Shown in pieces: positions 1 to 8,926 of a DNA stretch of 64,000 nucleotides. A program made the translations under genes and the position numbers. Source of the DNA: Brettanomyces bruxellensis (Eukaryota; Ascomycota; Pichiomycetes; Pichiales; Pichiaceae). The stretch's first letter is position 1. Each line of letters opens with the position of its first letter. The notes beneath the pieces were generated by a model, which saw only the letters and a program-made list of their open reading frames with translations, made no database searches and had not been told where the DNA came from. The stretch spans positions 1,121,001 through 1,185,000 of the forward strand of contig NC_054690.1 of assembly GCF_011074885.1 (NCBI RefSeq). The letters are read 5' to 3'.

Positions 1-27
1 TACGTTTCTTTACAATATAAGGTAGAT

Positions 28-1005
28 ATGTCGCAAGAATTTACACTAATTCAATTAGTGACCGAGGCATTTGCCCACAACTATTTGGATGGTGTTTGGT
101 CTATACCTTTGACAGAAACGCCAAATTTTTCTTCAGATGGACTATTGTGCAAGTTTGCCACGAATCAATTTGTTGTCACCATTAAGATAACCGACACTGA
201 GAGATCTGTCGCTTTTGATCTTCAGAGCAAGGATGGCAAATCCAAGTTATTTGAAAATATCGATCTTGATCCTTCATCGATTGACAAGAAATATTCAAAG
301 TTTCCAATTGCTCTCTCATCTGAAGACTATACAAAGCTTGTTGAACTTGAATTCATTCCCAAGTTCAGACAGCATTTCGACCCTTTCTTGAAGTCGCATG
401 TTTCTGATTATTCCAATGTTTCTACTTATTCATCTGATAAGACTCCCCGATTCGCAAAGAAATCAGAAAATAGCATTTCCGGACCAGACATACAAGGGTC
501 TACTGGGAGACTCCGGAAGCCCGTTCCTGCGTCCTTAGCTCCGCCTGGCTTTGAGGATGAACTCGAAATTCAAGGGAAAATTTCAAACGCGAATATGCCT
601 GGTGTTTCCACCCCTTACGGGGATTCTGATCGTTATCCTGGTGGATTGAGAGTTCCGGATCTTGATCCAGCGGCACATATTCGTTCACCTGGAACTGGAG
701 GAATGTACCCATCGCCCGATGATCCACTCTTCCATCCAGAAAAACGAGATAGAAATAATAACTTGCCAAATCCAGGCAACGGTGGAATCAGATATGACGA
801 TCCGTTGGCGGGTCCACATGATGATTTGGATCTTGCAGGAGAGGGTTTACCCCCTGATATGGGTATTGGAAAGAATCAGAAGAACTTAAGAGGTAATTTT
901 GGAGCCTTTGGAGGAGGTTCAAGGTTTGGTGGTGGTTTTAATGGTGGTTTTGGTGGTGGTTTTGGTGGTGGTTTTGGTGGTGGTTTTGGTGGTGGTTTCA
1001 TGTAG
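28..1005 (+). CDS. FUB1: PI31-type proteasome regulator (Fub1-like)
   Basis: 325 residues from an ATG at 28. The first ~130 residues look like the PI31 N-terminal (FP-type) domain. The rest is a disordered Pro/Gly-rich tail holding the acidic PI31/Fub1 signatures 'RVPDLDPA' and 'DDPLFHP', followed by 'GGIRYDDPLAGP' and a DDLD stretch. PI31 proteins bind the 20S proteasome core and modulate its activity or assembly; the flexible tail enters the 20S chamber. The last ~35 residues are FGGG-type repeats encoded by a 12-bp tandem unit, an unusual extension. S. cerevisiae Fub1 is about 250 residues, so the extra length is mostly this tail. The start sits 27 bases from the window edge and no longer in-frame start is visible. 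Family assignment is from remembered motifs. Confidence 0.8.
   Translation: MSQEFTLIQLVTEAFAHNYLDGVWSIPLTETPNFSSDGLLCKFATNQFVVTIKITDTERSVAFDLQSKDGKSKLFENIDLDPSSIDKKYSKFPIALSSEDYTKLVELEFIPKFRQHFDPFLKSHVSDYSNVSTYSSDKTPRFAKKSENSISGPDIQGSTGRLRKPVPASLAPPGFEDELEIQGKISNANMPGVSTPYGDSDRYPGGLRVPDLDPAAHIRSPGTGGMYPSPDDPLFHPEKRDRNNNLPNPGNGGIRYDDPLAGPHDDLDLAGEGLPPDMGIGKNQKNLRGNFGAFGGGSRFGGGFNGGFGGGFGGGFGGGFGGGFM
909..1002 (+). repeat. 12-bp tandem repeat encoding FGGG units
   Basis: A run of GGTGGTTTTGGT-like units at the 3' end of the Fub1-like gene encodes Gly-Gly-Gly-Phe repeats. The last four or five units are identical, so copy number may vary between strains. Confidence 0.85.
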
Positions 1006-1536
1006 TTGTGATGAATGTTTGCTGTAAAACGTTTTTACTTTGATTGTTTGCTTTGCTACGCTTTACATATATACTTATGTATTCGCATATGTTTCTATGT
1101 TGTTAATGTGATACCCTTCTAATTTTCCTGCGCTTTTGTATTTAATACTGCCCTGCAAAAGACTGCTTGCATTCTGGGATTCGGTTAACGCTCAATCTTG
1201 GCGTTTTCTGAATTCAGCTATATTCTTAATCTCTTAGCTAGTTTTCATGTGTACGGCTGCATTAGTTAAATAGGCCAGCTCGGGACTGCGATTGAAGAAA
1301 AAAAAAAAGTCGCAACTGTGTGCACGCATGCACATATATAATTCTGTCAAGCAAGAACTATAAATATTAGAAACGGGCATATTACGTTTTCATCAACTTA
1401 GCATATTTAAAGCAGCATCGGCGAATTTACTCACTTTGTGAGAAGCAAAATCATATTAAGTCGCTGGATAACTTGAAATAACTGATCGAAGCTTGTCATA
1501 AAAGCAGCTTGTCGACCCACTTATGGAAATAATACA
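1006..1536. other. Intergenic: FUB1 3' end and NDUFS6 promoter
   Basis: No gene seen. The first ~100 bases are T/A-rich with TATATA/TATGTA-type elements typical of yeast 3' ends. A poly(A) run near 1299-1308, a TATATAA-like element near 1334 and CTATAAATA near 1360 are plausible promoter parts for the gene starting at 1537. Confidence 0.5.
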
Positions 1537-2037
1537 ATGTTCAGAACCTGCTTCATCAAACTAAATCAAATAACATCTAGGCGATTTCTTCAGACTTCTG
1601 CCGAAAGCGCAACAAAGACAGCTGCCCAGGCTTCCAAGACAATATCTGAAACTCCTGTTTCTACAAAAAAAGGTGCAAGAGGAGAATTGGAAACAGCAAG
1701 AGAGCAGATCCCAATTATTCCCGAGGGCCACTTTTCCCAGGCTCCAAATAGAGATTCAACATGGTCTCCATCGCAGATTTCCAGAGAAGAAGTCTATAAA
1801 AATAATGTCAGGTTTGTGGGCAGAGATTTGAGCAAACAGCCTTTTGCAGAAGCTGCCATAGAATTAACGAAGATGCAACCCATCCATTATGTGAGCTCTG
1901 ATATTGCCGTTTGTCAGGGTACTACAAGTCTGCTGGGCCACCCTAAGGTGTACATCAATCTAGATAAAGATATGGTGGGACATTGTGGATATTGTGGTGC
2001 AAAGTATGCCAGAGAGGAATTGAAGGGTAAGCTGTGA
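1537..2037 (+). CDS. Complex I subunit NDUFS6-like (13-kDa, zinc-binding)
   Basis: 166 residues. The first ~25 form a basic, Arg/Ser-rich mitochondrial targeting sequence (RRFLQTSAES). The C-terminal third carries the zf-CHCC signature: C126, H135, C150 and C153 within 'VCQGTTSLLGHPKVY' and 'GHCGYCGAKY'. This is the zinc site of the NDUFS6/NUMM subunit, which sits at the peripheral arm of NADH:ubiquinone oxidoreductase and is needed for N-module assembly. The subunit is absent from Saccharomyces. Together with the 49-kDa subunit at 46.4-47.9 kb it shows that this yeast keeps proton-pumping complex I. The ATG at 1537 is the first one after the promoter elements. Confidence 0.93.
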   Translation: MFRTCFIKLNQITSRRFLQTSAESATKTAAQASKTISETPVSTKKGARGELETAREQIPIIPEGHFSQAPNRDSTWSPSQISREEVYKNNVRFVGRDLSKQPFAEAAIELTKMQPIHYVSSDIAVCQGTTSLLGHPKVYINLDKDMVGHCGYCGAKYAREELKGKL

Positions 2038-2528
2038 AGAAAATGCTGATGATTTGATTATATTCCAATGCATGTGGTACTCTCTTGCTTTATTTATTTG
2101 TTATTTATTTTATGGGGATTAACGGTGGTCTCTACGTGATCATTCCGAAAAAAAAATTAGTACAAGATATTATTATTAAGCTTTGCTTGTAGAAAACTCC
2201 AAGTTTCAGGTGAAGTGTCATACGTAAACTTCTACGATTGTTTTCCTGTTTTTCGTTTATGAGACTGTAAGAATCAAAAAAAGCGTAGTAAGCAGACTGA
2301 TTATATTAAAACCGTTGAAATTCAATTAGATATTCAAATAACTAGTGAGAGTCGGGTAATGGGTTCGAGAATTGAAATTTTCCATTACGTATGACTCTTG
2401 CAGGAAGCAGGTACAGATCCAAAATATATTGACTTGAATGATTTTGGGTTTTCTTTCTCTTACAAGAAAAACCATCCGGATCCTGCACCGACCCTTGTAC
2501 TCGTTATTTTCATTTCCAACTGTGCAAT
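2038..2528. other. Intergenic: NDUFS6 3' end and ECM31 promoter
   Basis: No gene seen. It contains T-rich 3'-end sequence near 2085-2115 and a separated inverted repeat at 2348-2398. The stretch is AT-rich, with a C/T-rich segment just before the ECM31 start. Confidence 0.5.
2348..2398. repeat. Two-part inverted repeat upstream of ECM31
   Basis: Left arm AGAGTC (2348-2353) then GTAATGG (2356-2362). Right arm CCATTAC (2382-2388) then GACTCT (2393-2398). The arms are perfect reverse complements but separated by 2 nt on the left and 4 nt on the right, around a 19-nt centre. It could be a paired protein-binding site or a hairpin; the role is unknown. Confidence 0.6.
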
Positions 2529-3494
2529 ATGGTGCCAGCTGCTAAATCGATTTTGACTCCGCTCATTAGATCGGCCCGTTATTACTGTAAGGGTAAACCT
2601 TTCAGTAGGACGCTTCACAGTTCGACAATCGAACATAGACAGAGCACCTTGACTGATATATACAAGCTATACAATGCAAATTGCCCAATCAGTGTTATCA
2701 CAGCTCATGATTTCATCAGCGGTGCAATTGCTGATGACAGCGAAAAAGTGGATATGATCCTTATTGGTGATTCTCTATCAATGACAGCTAAGGGATACCG
2801 ATCCACTTTAGAAATACCGTTTGATGAGTATATATATGCATGCAAATCTGTGATGAGAGGTGTGAACAACAAGTTTGTAATTGCGGATATGCCGTTTGGT
2901 AGTGTGGAGAGCAGCGATGAGAAATGTATTGAGTCTGCAGTGAAAATCATGAGCATAGGAAAGATTGGTTCAGTTAAGATCGAGGGTGGCAAAGAGATGG
3001 CTCCTCGGATCAAAAGGCTGAACGAATTGGGAATACCGGTAACTGGGCATATCGGCTTACAGCCGCAGAAATTCAATTTCTTTGGTGGTTATAAGGCGCA
3101 GGGCAAGCAAGCTTGTGGAGCTCAAAAAATATATCAAGATGCTTTGGCTTTACAGGAAGCCGGATGTCAGATGATCGTTCTTGAATGTGTTCCTCACAAG
3201 ATTTCCAAGTACATTACTGAGCATCTAGAAGTTCCTACGATCGGAATTGGGTGCGGAAACGGGACTTCAGGGCAGGTGCTTGTGTTTGCTGATCTTCTTG
3301 GTATGCTAGATGCCAAAACGGGAAAGTTCGTGAAGAAATATATGAACTTCCACAATGATGCCGTTGCAGCATTAAATAGCTACGGCGCGGATGTGAAATC
3401 GAGCAAGTTTCCAGAGAATGCCCAGAATGGGTTTCACATCTCTGAAGATGAGTACAGCGAGTTTTTAGAGCTCGCAAGTAAAGTTAAGCCATGA
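2529..3494 (+). CDS. ECM31: 3-methyl-2-oxobutanoate hydroxymethyltransferase (PanB)
   Basis: 321 residues covering the whole PanB TIM barrel. The enzyme transfers a hydroxymethyl group from methylene-THF to alpha-ketoisovalerate to make ketopantoate, the first step of pantothenate/CoA synthesis. Visible signatures are the metal-binding strand 'VDMILIGDSLSM', 'FVIADMPFGS', 'SVKIEGGKEMAPRI', 'GIPVTGHIGLQPQ' and 'VPTIGIGCGNGTSGQVLV'. An N-terminal basic, Ser/Arg-rich segment (about 35 residues) before the barrel looks like a mitochondrial presequence. Length is close to yeast Ecm31 (about 312). The ATG at 2529 is the first in frame. CAB3, which acts later in the same pathway, lies 2 kb further on. 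Confidence 0.95.
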   Translation: MVPAAKSILTPLIRSARYYCKGKPFSRTLHSSTIEHRQSTLTDIYKLYNANCPISVITAHDFISGAIADDSEKVDMILIGDSLSMTAKGYRSTLEIPFDEYIYACKSVMRGVNNKFVIADMPFGSVESSDEKCIESAVKIMSIGKIGSVKIEGGKEMAPRIKRLNELGIPVTGHIGLQPQKFNFFGGYKAQGKQACGAQKIYQDALALQEAGCQMIVLECVPHKISKYITEHLEVPTIGIGCGNGTSGQVLVFADLLGMLDAKTGKFVKKYMNFHNDAVAALNSYGADVKSSKFPENAQNGFHISEDEYSEFLELASKVKP

Positions 3495-3622
3495 TACGAT
3501 GAGCGTACATTCTTATAAAGCAGGCTGTACTTGCATACGTTGTCATTTGCCTGCCTATATATATGCTATCTGTTGCAGCCACTATACATAGAGAACGTGT
3601 AAATTTATGCCTCAAACTGTAA

Positions 3623-4966
3623 CTACTGGTATACGGTAACTGTGTCTTTCTGAACAGCCTTATCATCGTGTTTAAAGTCGATCTTTTCGGCGTCCATCAC
3701 AATGGTCCGTCCGCATTGTGGAATGATAATACTGTTTGGTCTATTTTCTTTGTGTGCCAACAAGGTCAACTCCCTCGCCGGATCTAGAAAGTTCTCTGAG
3801 CTGAGCACAAACGTACCCCAATGCACGCCAACCATCTTATGGCTGTGAAGATCCTTCATTATCTGCACACTTTCCTGTGGGGATATATGGCGTGGTCTCT
3901 GGTGCCATTCTGGGCAATATTGGCCTATAGGAAGAGCAGAAAGTTTCACCGGCCCAAATTCATTCCCAACTCTTCGAAAAAGCTCGGATGCATAGCCAGT
4001 GTCTCCACCATGATAAAACAACGCCTTGCCATCTCTCAATATCATGAATGAACACCACAACCTCGAATTCGAGTCTATTAATATCCGGCCACCCCAGTGC
4101 ATCGACGGTAAGCATACAACTTCATACGTGTGCTTTTTTTTGCAATGATTCCCACGTTTGCTAGGCATCCCATCGTCGGGCAATGCTGCATCAAGCGGAA
4201 TACGGTCCCACCAGTCCATTTCCAGATAATTCCACACGCCACGTTTCTTGAGGTACTTCCCCAACCCAAGAGGAACGATCCACTTGCTTTTATTCCCAAT
4301 TTTTGCAATTGATTCCTGGTCGAGATGGTCTGGATGATCGTGCGAAACCATTACAAACTCCGGTGGTCCGCCTATTCCTTGAAGAAATCGGTCTAGACCA
4401 ACTGGTACCGGTATATATCGCTTGGGCCCCACATAACGGTTCACGAGATGGTCTGAAAACAACGGATCAACCAAAAATGAAAGTTTCCCGATCTGCAAGA
4501 AACCACAACTCTGGCCCAGCCAAGTATATGAAAGTCTTCTATCCATAGGCGGCAGTTTTGGAAATGCTGGAATCTTGTCAACACCAGAACGAATTTGGGA
4601 AATCAAGTCGAGATCTGGTTTCACTGATGGCAATAGCTTCTTCAAGACCTCTGGATCACTCGGTAGGCCTCCTCTTTTTCCGTGTTCTGTCAGTTCCATA
4701 AATCTCATCACCATGAATTCAAATAGTGTCTGCGGTCTGTATTCGGTGAATGGGTTCTCGTACCTGCCCAGTATCTTCATGCTGCGAAACCTGGGATCTA
4801 ATAGTCTCACTTTCGTGTCCAGAAGACCCTGGGATATAAGACTGTCATATATTTCCTTCCTACGCTGAATCTCGAATTGTGTCCTCATGTATACAAAGCT
4901 CACATATCCTGCATACCCTGCAGCAGACCCTATGCAGAGTCTAATAAGCAACCGCCTTGCAGCCAT
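3623..4966 (-). CDS. FMP30: NAPE-PLD-like metallo-beta-lactamase-fold phospholipase, mitochondrial (Fmp30)
   Basis: 447 residues. A hydrophobic segment at about residues 8-27 follows an Arg-rich start, as expected for a mitochondrial inner-membrane protein. The metallo-beta-lactamase core has the zinc ligands HDHPDH at about 209-214, a later His in 'SMHWGGR' (about 290), Asp in 'GGDTGYA' (about 322) and His in 'VGVHWGTF' (about 382). These match N-acyl-phosphatidylethanolamine phospholipase D, which releases N-acylethanolamines from NAPE; yeast Fmp30 is its homologue and affects mitochondrial phospholipids. All metal ligands are present, so it is probably active. It converges with ECM31, leaving only about 130 bp between the two stop codons. 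Confidence 0.92.
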   Translation of the reverse strand: MAARRLLIRLCIGSAAGYAGYVSFVYMRTQFEIQRRKEIYDSLISQGLLDTKVRLLDPRFRSMKILGRYENPFTEYRPQTLFEFMVMRFMELTEHGKRGGLPSDPEVLKKLLPSVKPDLDLISQIRSGVDKIPAFPKLPPMDRRLSYTWLGQSCGFLQIGKLSFLVDPLFSDHLVNRYVGPKRYIPVPVGLDRFLQGIGGPPEFVMVSHDHPDHLDQESIAKIGNKSKWIVPLGLGKYLKKRGVWNYLEMDWWDRIPLDAALPDDGMPSKRGNHCKKKHTYEVVCLPSMHWGGRILIDSNSRLWCSFMILRDGKALFYHGGDTGYASELFRRVGNEFGPVKLSALPIGQYCPEWHQRPRHISPQESVQIMKDLHSHKMVGVHWGTFVLSSENFLDPARELTLLAHKENRPNSIIIPQCGRTIVMDAEKIDFKHDDKAVQKDTVTVYQ

Positions 4967-5331
4967 CTCCCTCTATGCCCAGTTAAATGTTAAGTGTGCA
5001 CCTATATTCTGATATTCAACTAGTTCTGTTTGCATCGGCCAAATAACTGGCGTGTCTTTGAGCTATGCTGTTTTTCGCCAGTGCAATTCTAACCCACAGA
5101 TGTCTTTGAGACAACATATTTTTCACCCAATTTCCCCAACAATTTTTCACCTCTATTGCATTTTATTGTTTTACATCGTTACAAAGCACCGCTCATCGGA
5201 CTTCAAAATTGAAGACGTTTGGTATTCTTATTTCTTAGCTTTCCATTACAAAGATGTAGCCTGAGTTATTAGATTACTATCATTATTATTCCTATATAAC
5301 CACGCCAATGGACTCTTATGGCCAGTTGGTC
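4967..5331. other. Intergenic: FMP30 promoter and CAB3 3' end
   Basis: No gene seen. The FMP30-proximal part is its upstream region on the minus strand; the distal part is the 3' flank of CAB3. Short open frames here show no recognisable protein. Confidence 0.45.
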
Positions 5332-7599
5332 TCAATTTTCACTGTTGGATTTGTTCATCGACAAGTCATCAAGACTTTCGAAACCCTTATCGACTTCTTT
5401 CTGAGACTTCTTCTTGCCGTACATTTTCAATATATAAGGGTTTGTTGATGGCGATATCACGTCATCCAAGTCTTTTTCCCCGTTATCTTCATTTTCTCCG
5501 CTTTCGTTTGCAGTCGCATCTTCATAGTTGTCTTCATTATCATCCTCTGATTCATTATTGCTGTTCTCATTCGGGTTGTCCAGTAAATTGTTATCTTTCT
5601 TTAATTCAGAGGCAATAGCCTGATCACGATTATCTTGGTCTGTATTTTCTTTATTTTCTTCATCCTCCCCGTCATCACCATCGCTATCATCCTCCTCATC
5701 ATCACTATCAACATCTTCTTCTTCTTCTTCTTCATCCTCCCCATCACCACTATCGCTATCATCTTCATCTTCATCCTCATCCTCATCCTCATCCTCATCT
5801 TCATCCTCATCTTCATCTTCATCTTCATCTTCATCTTCATCCTCATCTTCATCCTCATCTTCATCTTCATCNTCATCTTCATCTTCATCCTCATCTTCAT
5901 CCTCATCTTCATCTTCATCCTCATCTTCATCTTCCTCACCTTCTCCATCCAATTTCTTTCCCTTCACACTTTGATTATTTTCGGCCTTCTCACCTTTCTC
6001 TGTTTTGTCACCTTCCCCTTCATGCTCCTCTAGCTTCTTCTTCTCGATCTTCTGTATCTTCTTCACACGCTTTACCACGATATCCACGATCTCACTCCAT
6101 TCCCGCATTCCTCCCATACCAATATCTCCACAAACCAACACCTTCTCGACTGGTCGGAGAACTTCAATAAACTTGAATCCTTCCTTGATAACAGCCAAAT
6201 GCTTGCGAGTTAGCGGATGAGTATACATCAAAGTGTTCATGGCTGGAGCAATCAATATTGGAATTAGCGGATTCCAAATACTGACTATAGATGTAAGCAT
6301 ATTATCGGCGATACCATTGGCAACTTTCGCAAGCGTGTTTGCACTCATTGGAGCAATTAAAAAGATGTCAGCCCACTTTCGCAGTTCAACATGCAATACA
6401 GGCTCACCAGGTCTGGTTGTAGGATTAGACCACTCTTCTCTGTCCCTCCATATTTTCACATCTGAAGATACTCTCATCCCTTTCAAGAAATGCTCAGCGG
6501 CCTCCGTTACCACCAACTGTATCGAGACCTTTTCATGCGTGTAGACTTTGAATAGCTTCTCTATTATTAGAGGAATCTTGATGCTAGCGACGGAGCCGGT
6601 GGCTCCAATTAAAATATGAATCTTGTTGTCGTCCTCCTTGCTTAAGTATTTGGTAAATGGAATGATCGGACCGTTATCAGACGATATTATCAGCTTCTTC
6701 CCAACTTTCTTCTGTGTCCCTGGGGTGCTTGCTATGATTTTATCTGTGTCTATTCTCGCTTTGGAAAGTCTGGATGTCAATTCTGACAAGTTTGGCCCCT
6801 GGCTTTCCCGTGTCTTTTTAGATGAAACGAGATCATCAGTAGGAAATGTAAAGTGTTGGAGGGGGTGGCGCCTCTCGGGAACCTCGAATGAAATCGGGGA
6901 ATCCGGCCTGTGCAGAATGCTGGCCACAGTAGCAGTGTGTGGATTGCCTCGATCCTCTTTTCTCGTGTGTTCAGTAACGCCAGCAAACCTGATCGTATTA
7001 GAGGAGTCTGCTGCCGGAGCAGAAGAGATCAATGCTTGCTCTGCCGCAGTTAGATTTGCCTGTGATGGATGTGCCGATATAGAACCTCTTGGTCTTGAAT
7101 CTGGAACCCGGAATGAAATGCTGCTTAAATGCCTAGGTAATGCTTGTTTAGCGGTTGCTCCTGATGCCCTAGATGAAAGAATTGATTGTGGGTGTATTGC
7201 CTTACGCTGAGGTTCAAATCCTCGCTCAAGCCTTTTTTCCTCCATCCTGGGGTGAGCACTCGGAATCGATCTTTCAATCTTTGAGATACTGGAGGCAAGA
7301 GATGATGTTCTGCTTCTATTGAAAAATACACTGTTACTCTTTGTAAGTTCCACGTCATTTTCCGGATACTCCAATGCAGTATTCAAATGTGGTAAATGTG
7401 AATATTTGGCATCAACATTTTTTAACATCTGCCTAAATCTTGACAGACTGTATCCAACCCCTGAGCCCTTGGTCCCATCTTTGCTATTTCCCCTGTTATC
7501 AGCATGCTCTCTGGGCAGCTCTTCTTTGTGTGTAATTCTCGACCTACCCGATCCATCACTTGCAATCTGGTTTGGCTTTTTATTTGGTCCCTGCGACAT
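5332..7599 (-). CDS. CAB3: Phosphopantothenoylcysteine decarboxylase, Hal3/Cab3 family
   Basis: About 755 residues from the ATG at 7599; the longer frame to 7629 starts with GTG. After a disordered N-terminal region, the flavoprotein (HFCD) domain spans about residues 323-505: 'ILIGATGSVASIKIP', 'PVLHVELRKWAD', 'APMSANTLAKVANGI', 'APAMNTLMY' and 'VLVCGDIGMGGMREW'. It decarboxylates phosphopantothenoylcysteine in CoA synthesis. The PxMN Asn and the catalytic Cys in 'VCGD' are kept, which points to Cab3 rather than Sis2/Vhs3; the His of 'LHVEL' is also present. The C-terminus is a very long Asp/Glu tail, as in fungal Hal3 proteins that also inhibit Ppz1 phosphatase. One unresolved base (n at 5872) falls in this tail. 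Confidence 0.88.
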   Translation of the reverse strand: MSQGPNKKPNQIASDGSGRSRITHKEELPREHADNRGNSKDGTKGSGVGYSLSRFRQMLKNVDAKYSHLPHLNTALEYPENDVELTKSNSVFFNRSRTSSLASSISKIERSIPSAHPRMEEKRLERGFEPQRKAIHPQSILSSRASGATAKQALPRHLSSISFRVPDSRPRGSISAHPSQANLTAAEQALISSAPAADSSNTIRFAGVTEHTRKEDRGNPHTATVASILHRPDSPISFEVPERRHPLQHFTFPTDDLVSSKKTRESQGPNLSELTSRLSKARIDTDKIIASTPGTQKKVGKKLIISSDNGPIIPFTKYLSKEDDNKIHILIGATGSVASIKIPLIIEKLFKVYTHEKVSIQLVVTEAAEHFLKGMRVSSDVKIWRDREEWSNPTTRPGEPVLHVELRKWADIFLIAPMSANTLAKVANGIADNMLTSIVSIWNPLIPILIAPAMNTLMYTHPLTRKHLAVIKEGFKFIEVLRPVEKVLVCGDIGMGGMREWSEIVDIVVKRVKKIQKIEKKKLEEHEGEGDKTEKGEKAENNQSVKGKKLDGEGEEDEDEDEDEDEDEDEDEDEDXDEDEDEDEDEDEDEDEDEDEDEDEDEDEDEDEDEDEDDSDSGDGEDEEEEEEDVDSDDEEDDSDGDDGEDEENKENTDQDNRDQAIASELKKDNNLLDNPNENSNNESEDDNEDNYEDATANESGENEDNGEKDLDDVISPSTNPYILKMYGKKKSQKEVDKGFESLDDLSMNKSNSEN
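5755..5936 (-). repeat. GAT/GAA/GAG trinucleotide tract coding Asp-Glu repeats
   Basis: About 180 bp of alternating Asp and Glu codons inside CAB3, interrupted by an 'n' at 5872. This is a likely length-variable site where assembly can collapse or expand. Confidence 0.9.
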
Positions 7600-8146
7600 T
7601 TGTATCTTATCTTGTTGATTGAACACCACTTAACTTTGTTGCTTCAGCACTCAACTGATTAAGTAAATGTAATTAATGATGAGGAAATATGCTAGTGATA
7701 ACACTGATAAGCTGTACAGCTTGATTTATCAGTTACTATGCTCAAAGCAAAAAGCCAAGAAGCTTCCGATATGTTATTGTGCCTGCTCTGAGCTGTATTT
7801 GTCACTTTGGTGTTAATGTAGGCTTTCCTCTTGACCGGTATTAGAACTCAGATTCTGTTTTTTCAGAAGAGCAAAAAAAAACTAAAAAGGCTTCCGTCAG
7901 CTGAGGAAAAAAAGAGTTGTAAAAAAAAATAGAAATAAAAAAAAAGAAAGATTCATAGATGGCCGCGCAAAATAAAGAATGTATAAATTTCAGGACCACA
8001 CCCGAATTATCAATATACGGTATCCAAAACAACTACTCTAAGTAAATTTCACTTAGCCTAGTAGCATGTCTTACAATTTCATAAAACCCTTTCGTTTTTT
8101 TTATAACTATTATACAACAAGAATATAAATCGGTATCGAAACTGAC
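7600..8146. other. Intergenic: CAB3 promoter and SPT15 3' end
   Basis: No gene seen. A long A-rich stretch at about 7866-7960 (T-rich as read by CAB3) lies roughly 270-360 bp upstream of the CAB3 start and is a probable nucleosome-depleting element. Confidence 0.5.
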
Positions 8147-8926
8147 TTATTTCTTCCTAAACTCGCTCAACACTGGATATATAGCTTCGAATGCTTTATA
8201 AATCTCCTCTCTCTGCTTTGCACCAGTAAGAACAATCTTTCCAGAAACAAAGATCAAAAGGACAATTTTTGGCTTCACCATACGGTAAATTAAACCAGGG
8301 AAAAGTTCCGGCTCGTAAGAACTGAAAGTTCCATGTGCGTATGCCAAACCTTCAAGTCTAATAGGGAACTTGACATCGCACGAACCAACAATATTCTGAA
8401 TCTTGAAATCCGTGAACTTGGCGTTAAATCCCAACTTCTGAATAATTCTTGCATACTTTCTGGCTGCCAATTTTGAGTCATCCTCTGATTTTGCACCCGT
8501 CACAACCATCTTTCCCGAAGCGAAGATAAGAGCCGTCGTCTTTGGCTCTCTAATCCTCATGATAACGGCTGCAAAACGCTTTGGATTGTATTCTGCGTTA
8601 CGAGCATGCAAAGCGATAGTCTTTAATTCCAAACGGCAGTCCAGATTCACCGTTGCAACTATATTCTGTAATGTGGGAACGATTCCTGAAGCAGCAGCAT
8701 CACCAGACTCTGCCTGTTCCTCAGTTATGTTTGTGTCATTAGTTGGCTTTGTATCCGGTAGGTTCACTGCAGAAGAAGTTGTGGGCAATTCTATTTTTTC
8801 TTGTTTTGCAGAAACAGGGAGCTGTTCTTGCTTCATGTCAGTCTGGCTCATTGGGTAAGCCAGTGACCCCTTAGCTGTAAAAGCCTTGGCTCGTGCCGCT
8901 GTAGTAGGCAATTTAAGTGAATCCAT
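8147..8926 (-). CDS. SPT15: TATA-binding protein
   Basis: 259 residues: a variable acidic/Thr-rich N-terminal arm of about 80 residues, then the two direct repeats of the TBP saddle (about 82-168 and 173-259). Signatures include '[19 protein letters not shown]', '[20 protein letters not shown]', '[10 protein letters not shown]', '[13 protein letters not shown]' and '[16 protein letters not shown]'. TBP binds TATA DNA and serves all three nuclear RNA polymerases. The core is almost invariant, so identity is certain. It is transcribed away from SCC4, the same arrangement as YER148W/YER147C in S. cerevisiae. Confidence 0.99.
   Translation of the reverse strand: MDSLKLPTTAARAKAFTAKGSLAYPMSQTDMKQEQLPVSAKQEKIELPTTSSAVNLPDTKPTNDTNITEEQAESGDAAASGIVPTLQNIVATVNLDCRLELKTIALHARNAEYNPKRFAAVIMRIREPKTTALIFASGKMVVTGAKSEDDSKLAARKYARIIQKLGFNAKFTDFKIQNIVGSCDVKFPIRLEGLAYAHGTFSSYEPELFPGLIYRMVKPKIVLLIFVSGKIVLTGAKQREEIYKAFEAIYPVLSEFRKK

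Noticed and set aside
6623..7210. 195-codon ORF on the plus strand opposite CAB3
   Set aside because: Antisense to the CAB3 N-terminal region and without recognisable features.
7205..7235. tRNA B-box-like GGTTCAAATCC
   Set aside because: Within the CAB3 coding region, with no A box or cloverleaf around it; no tRNA found anywhere in the window.
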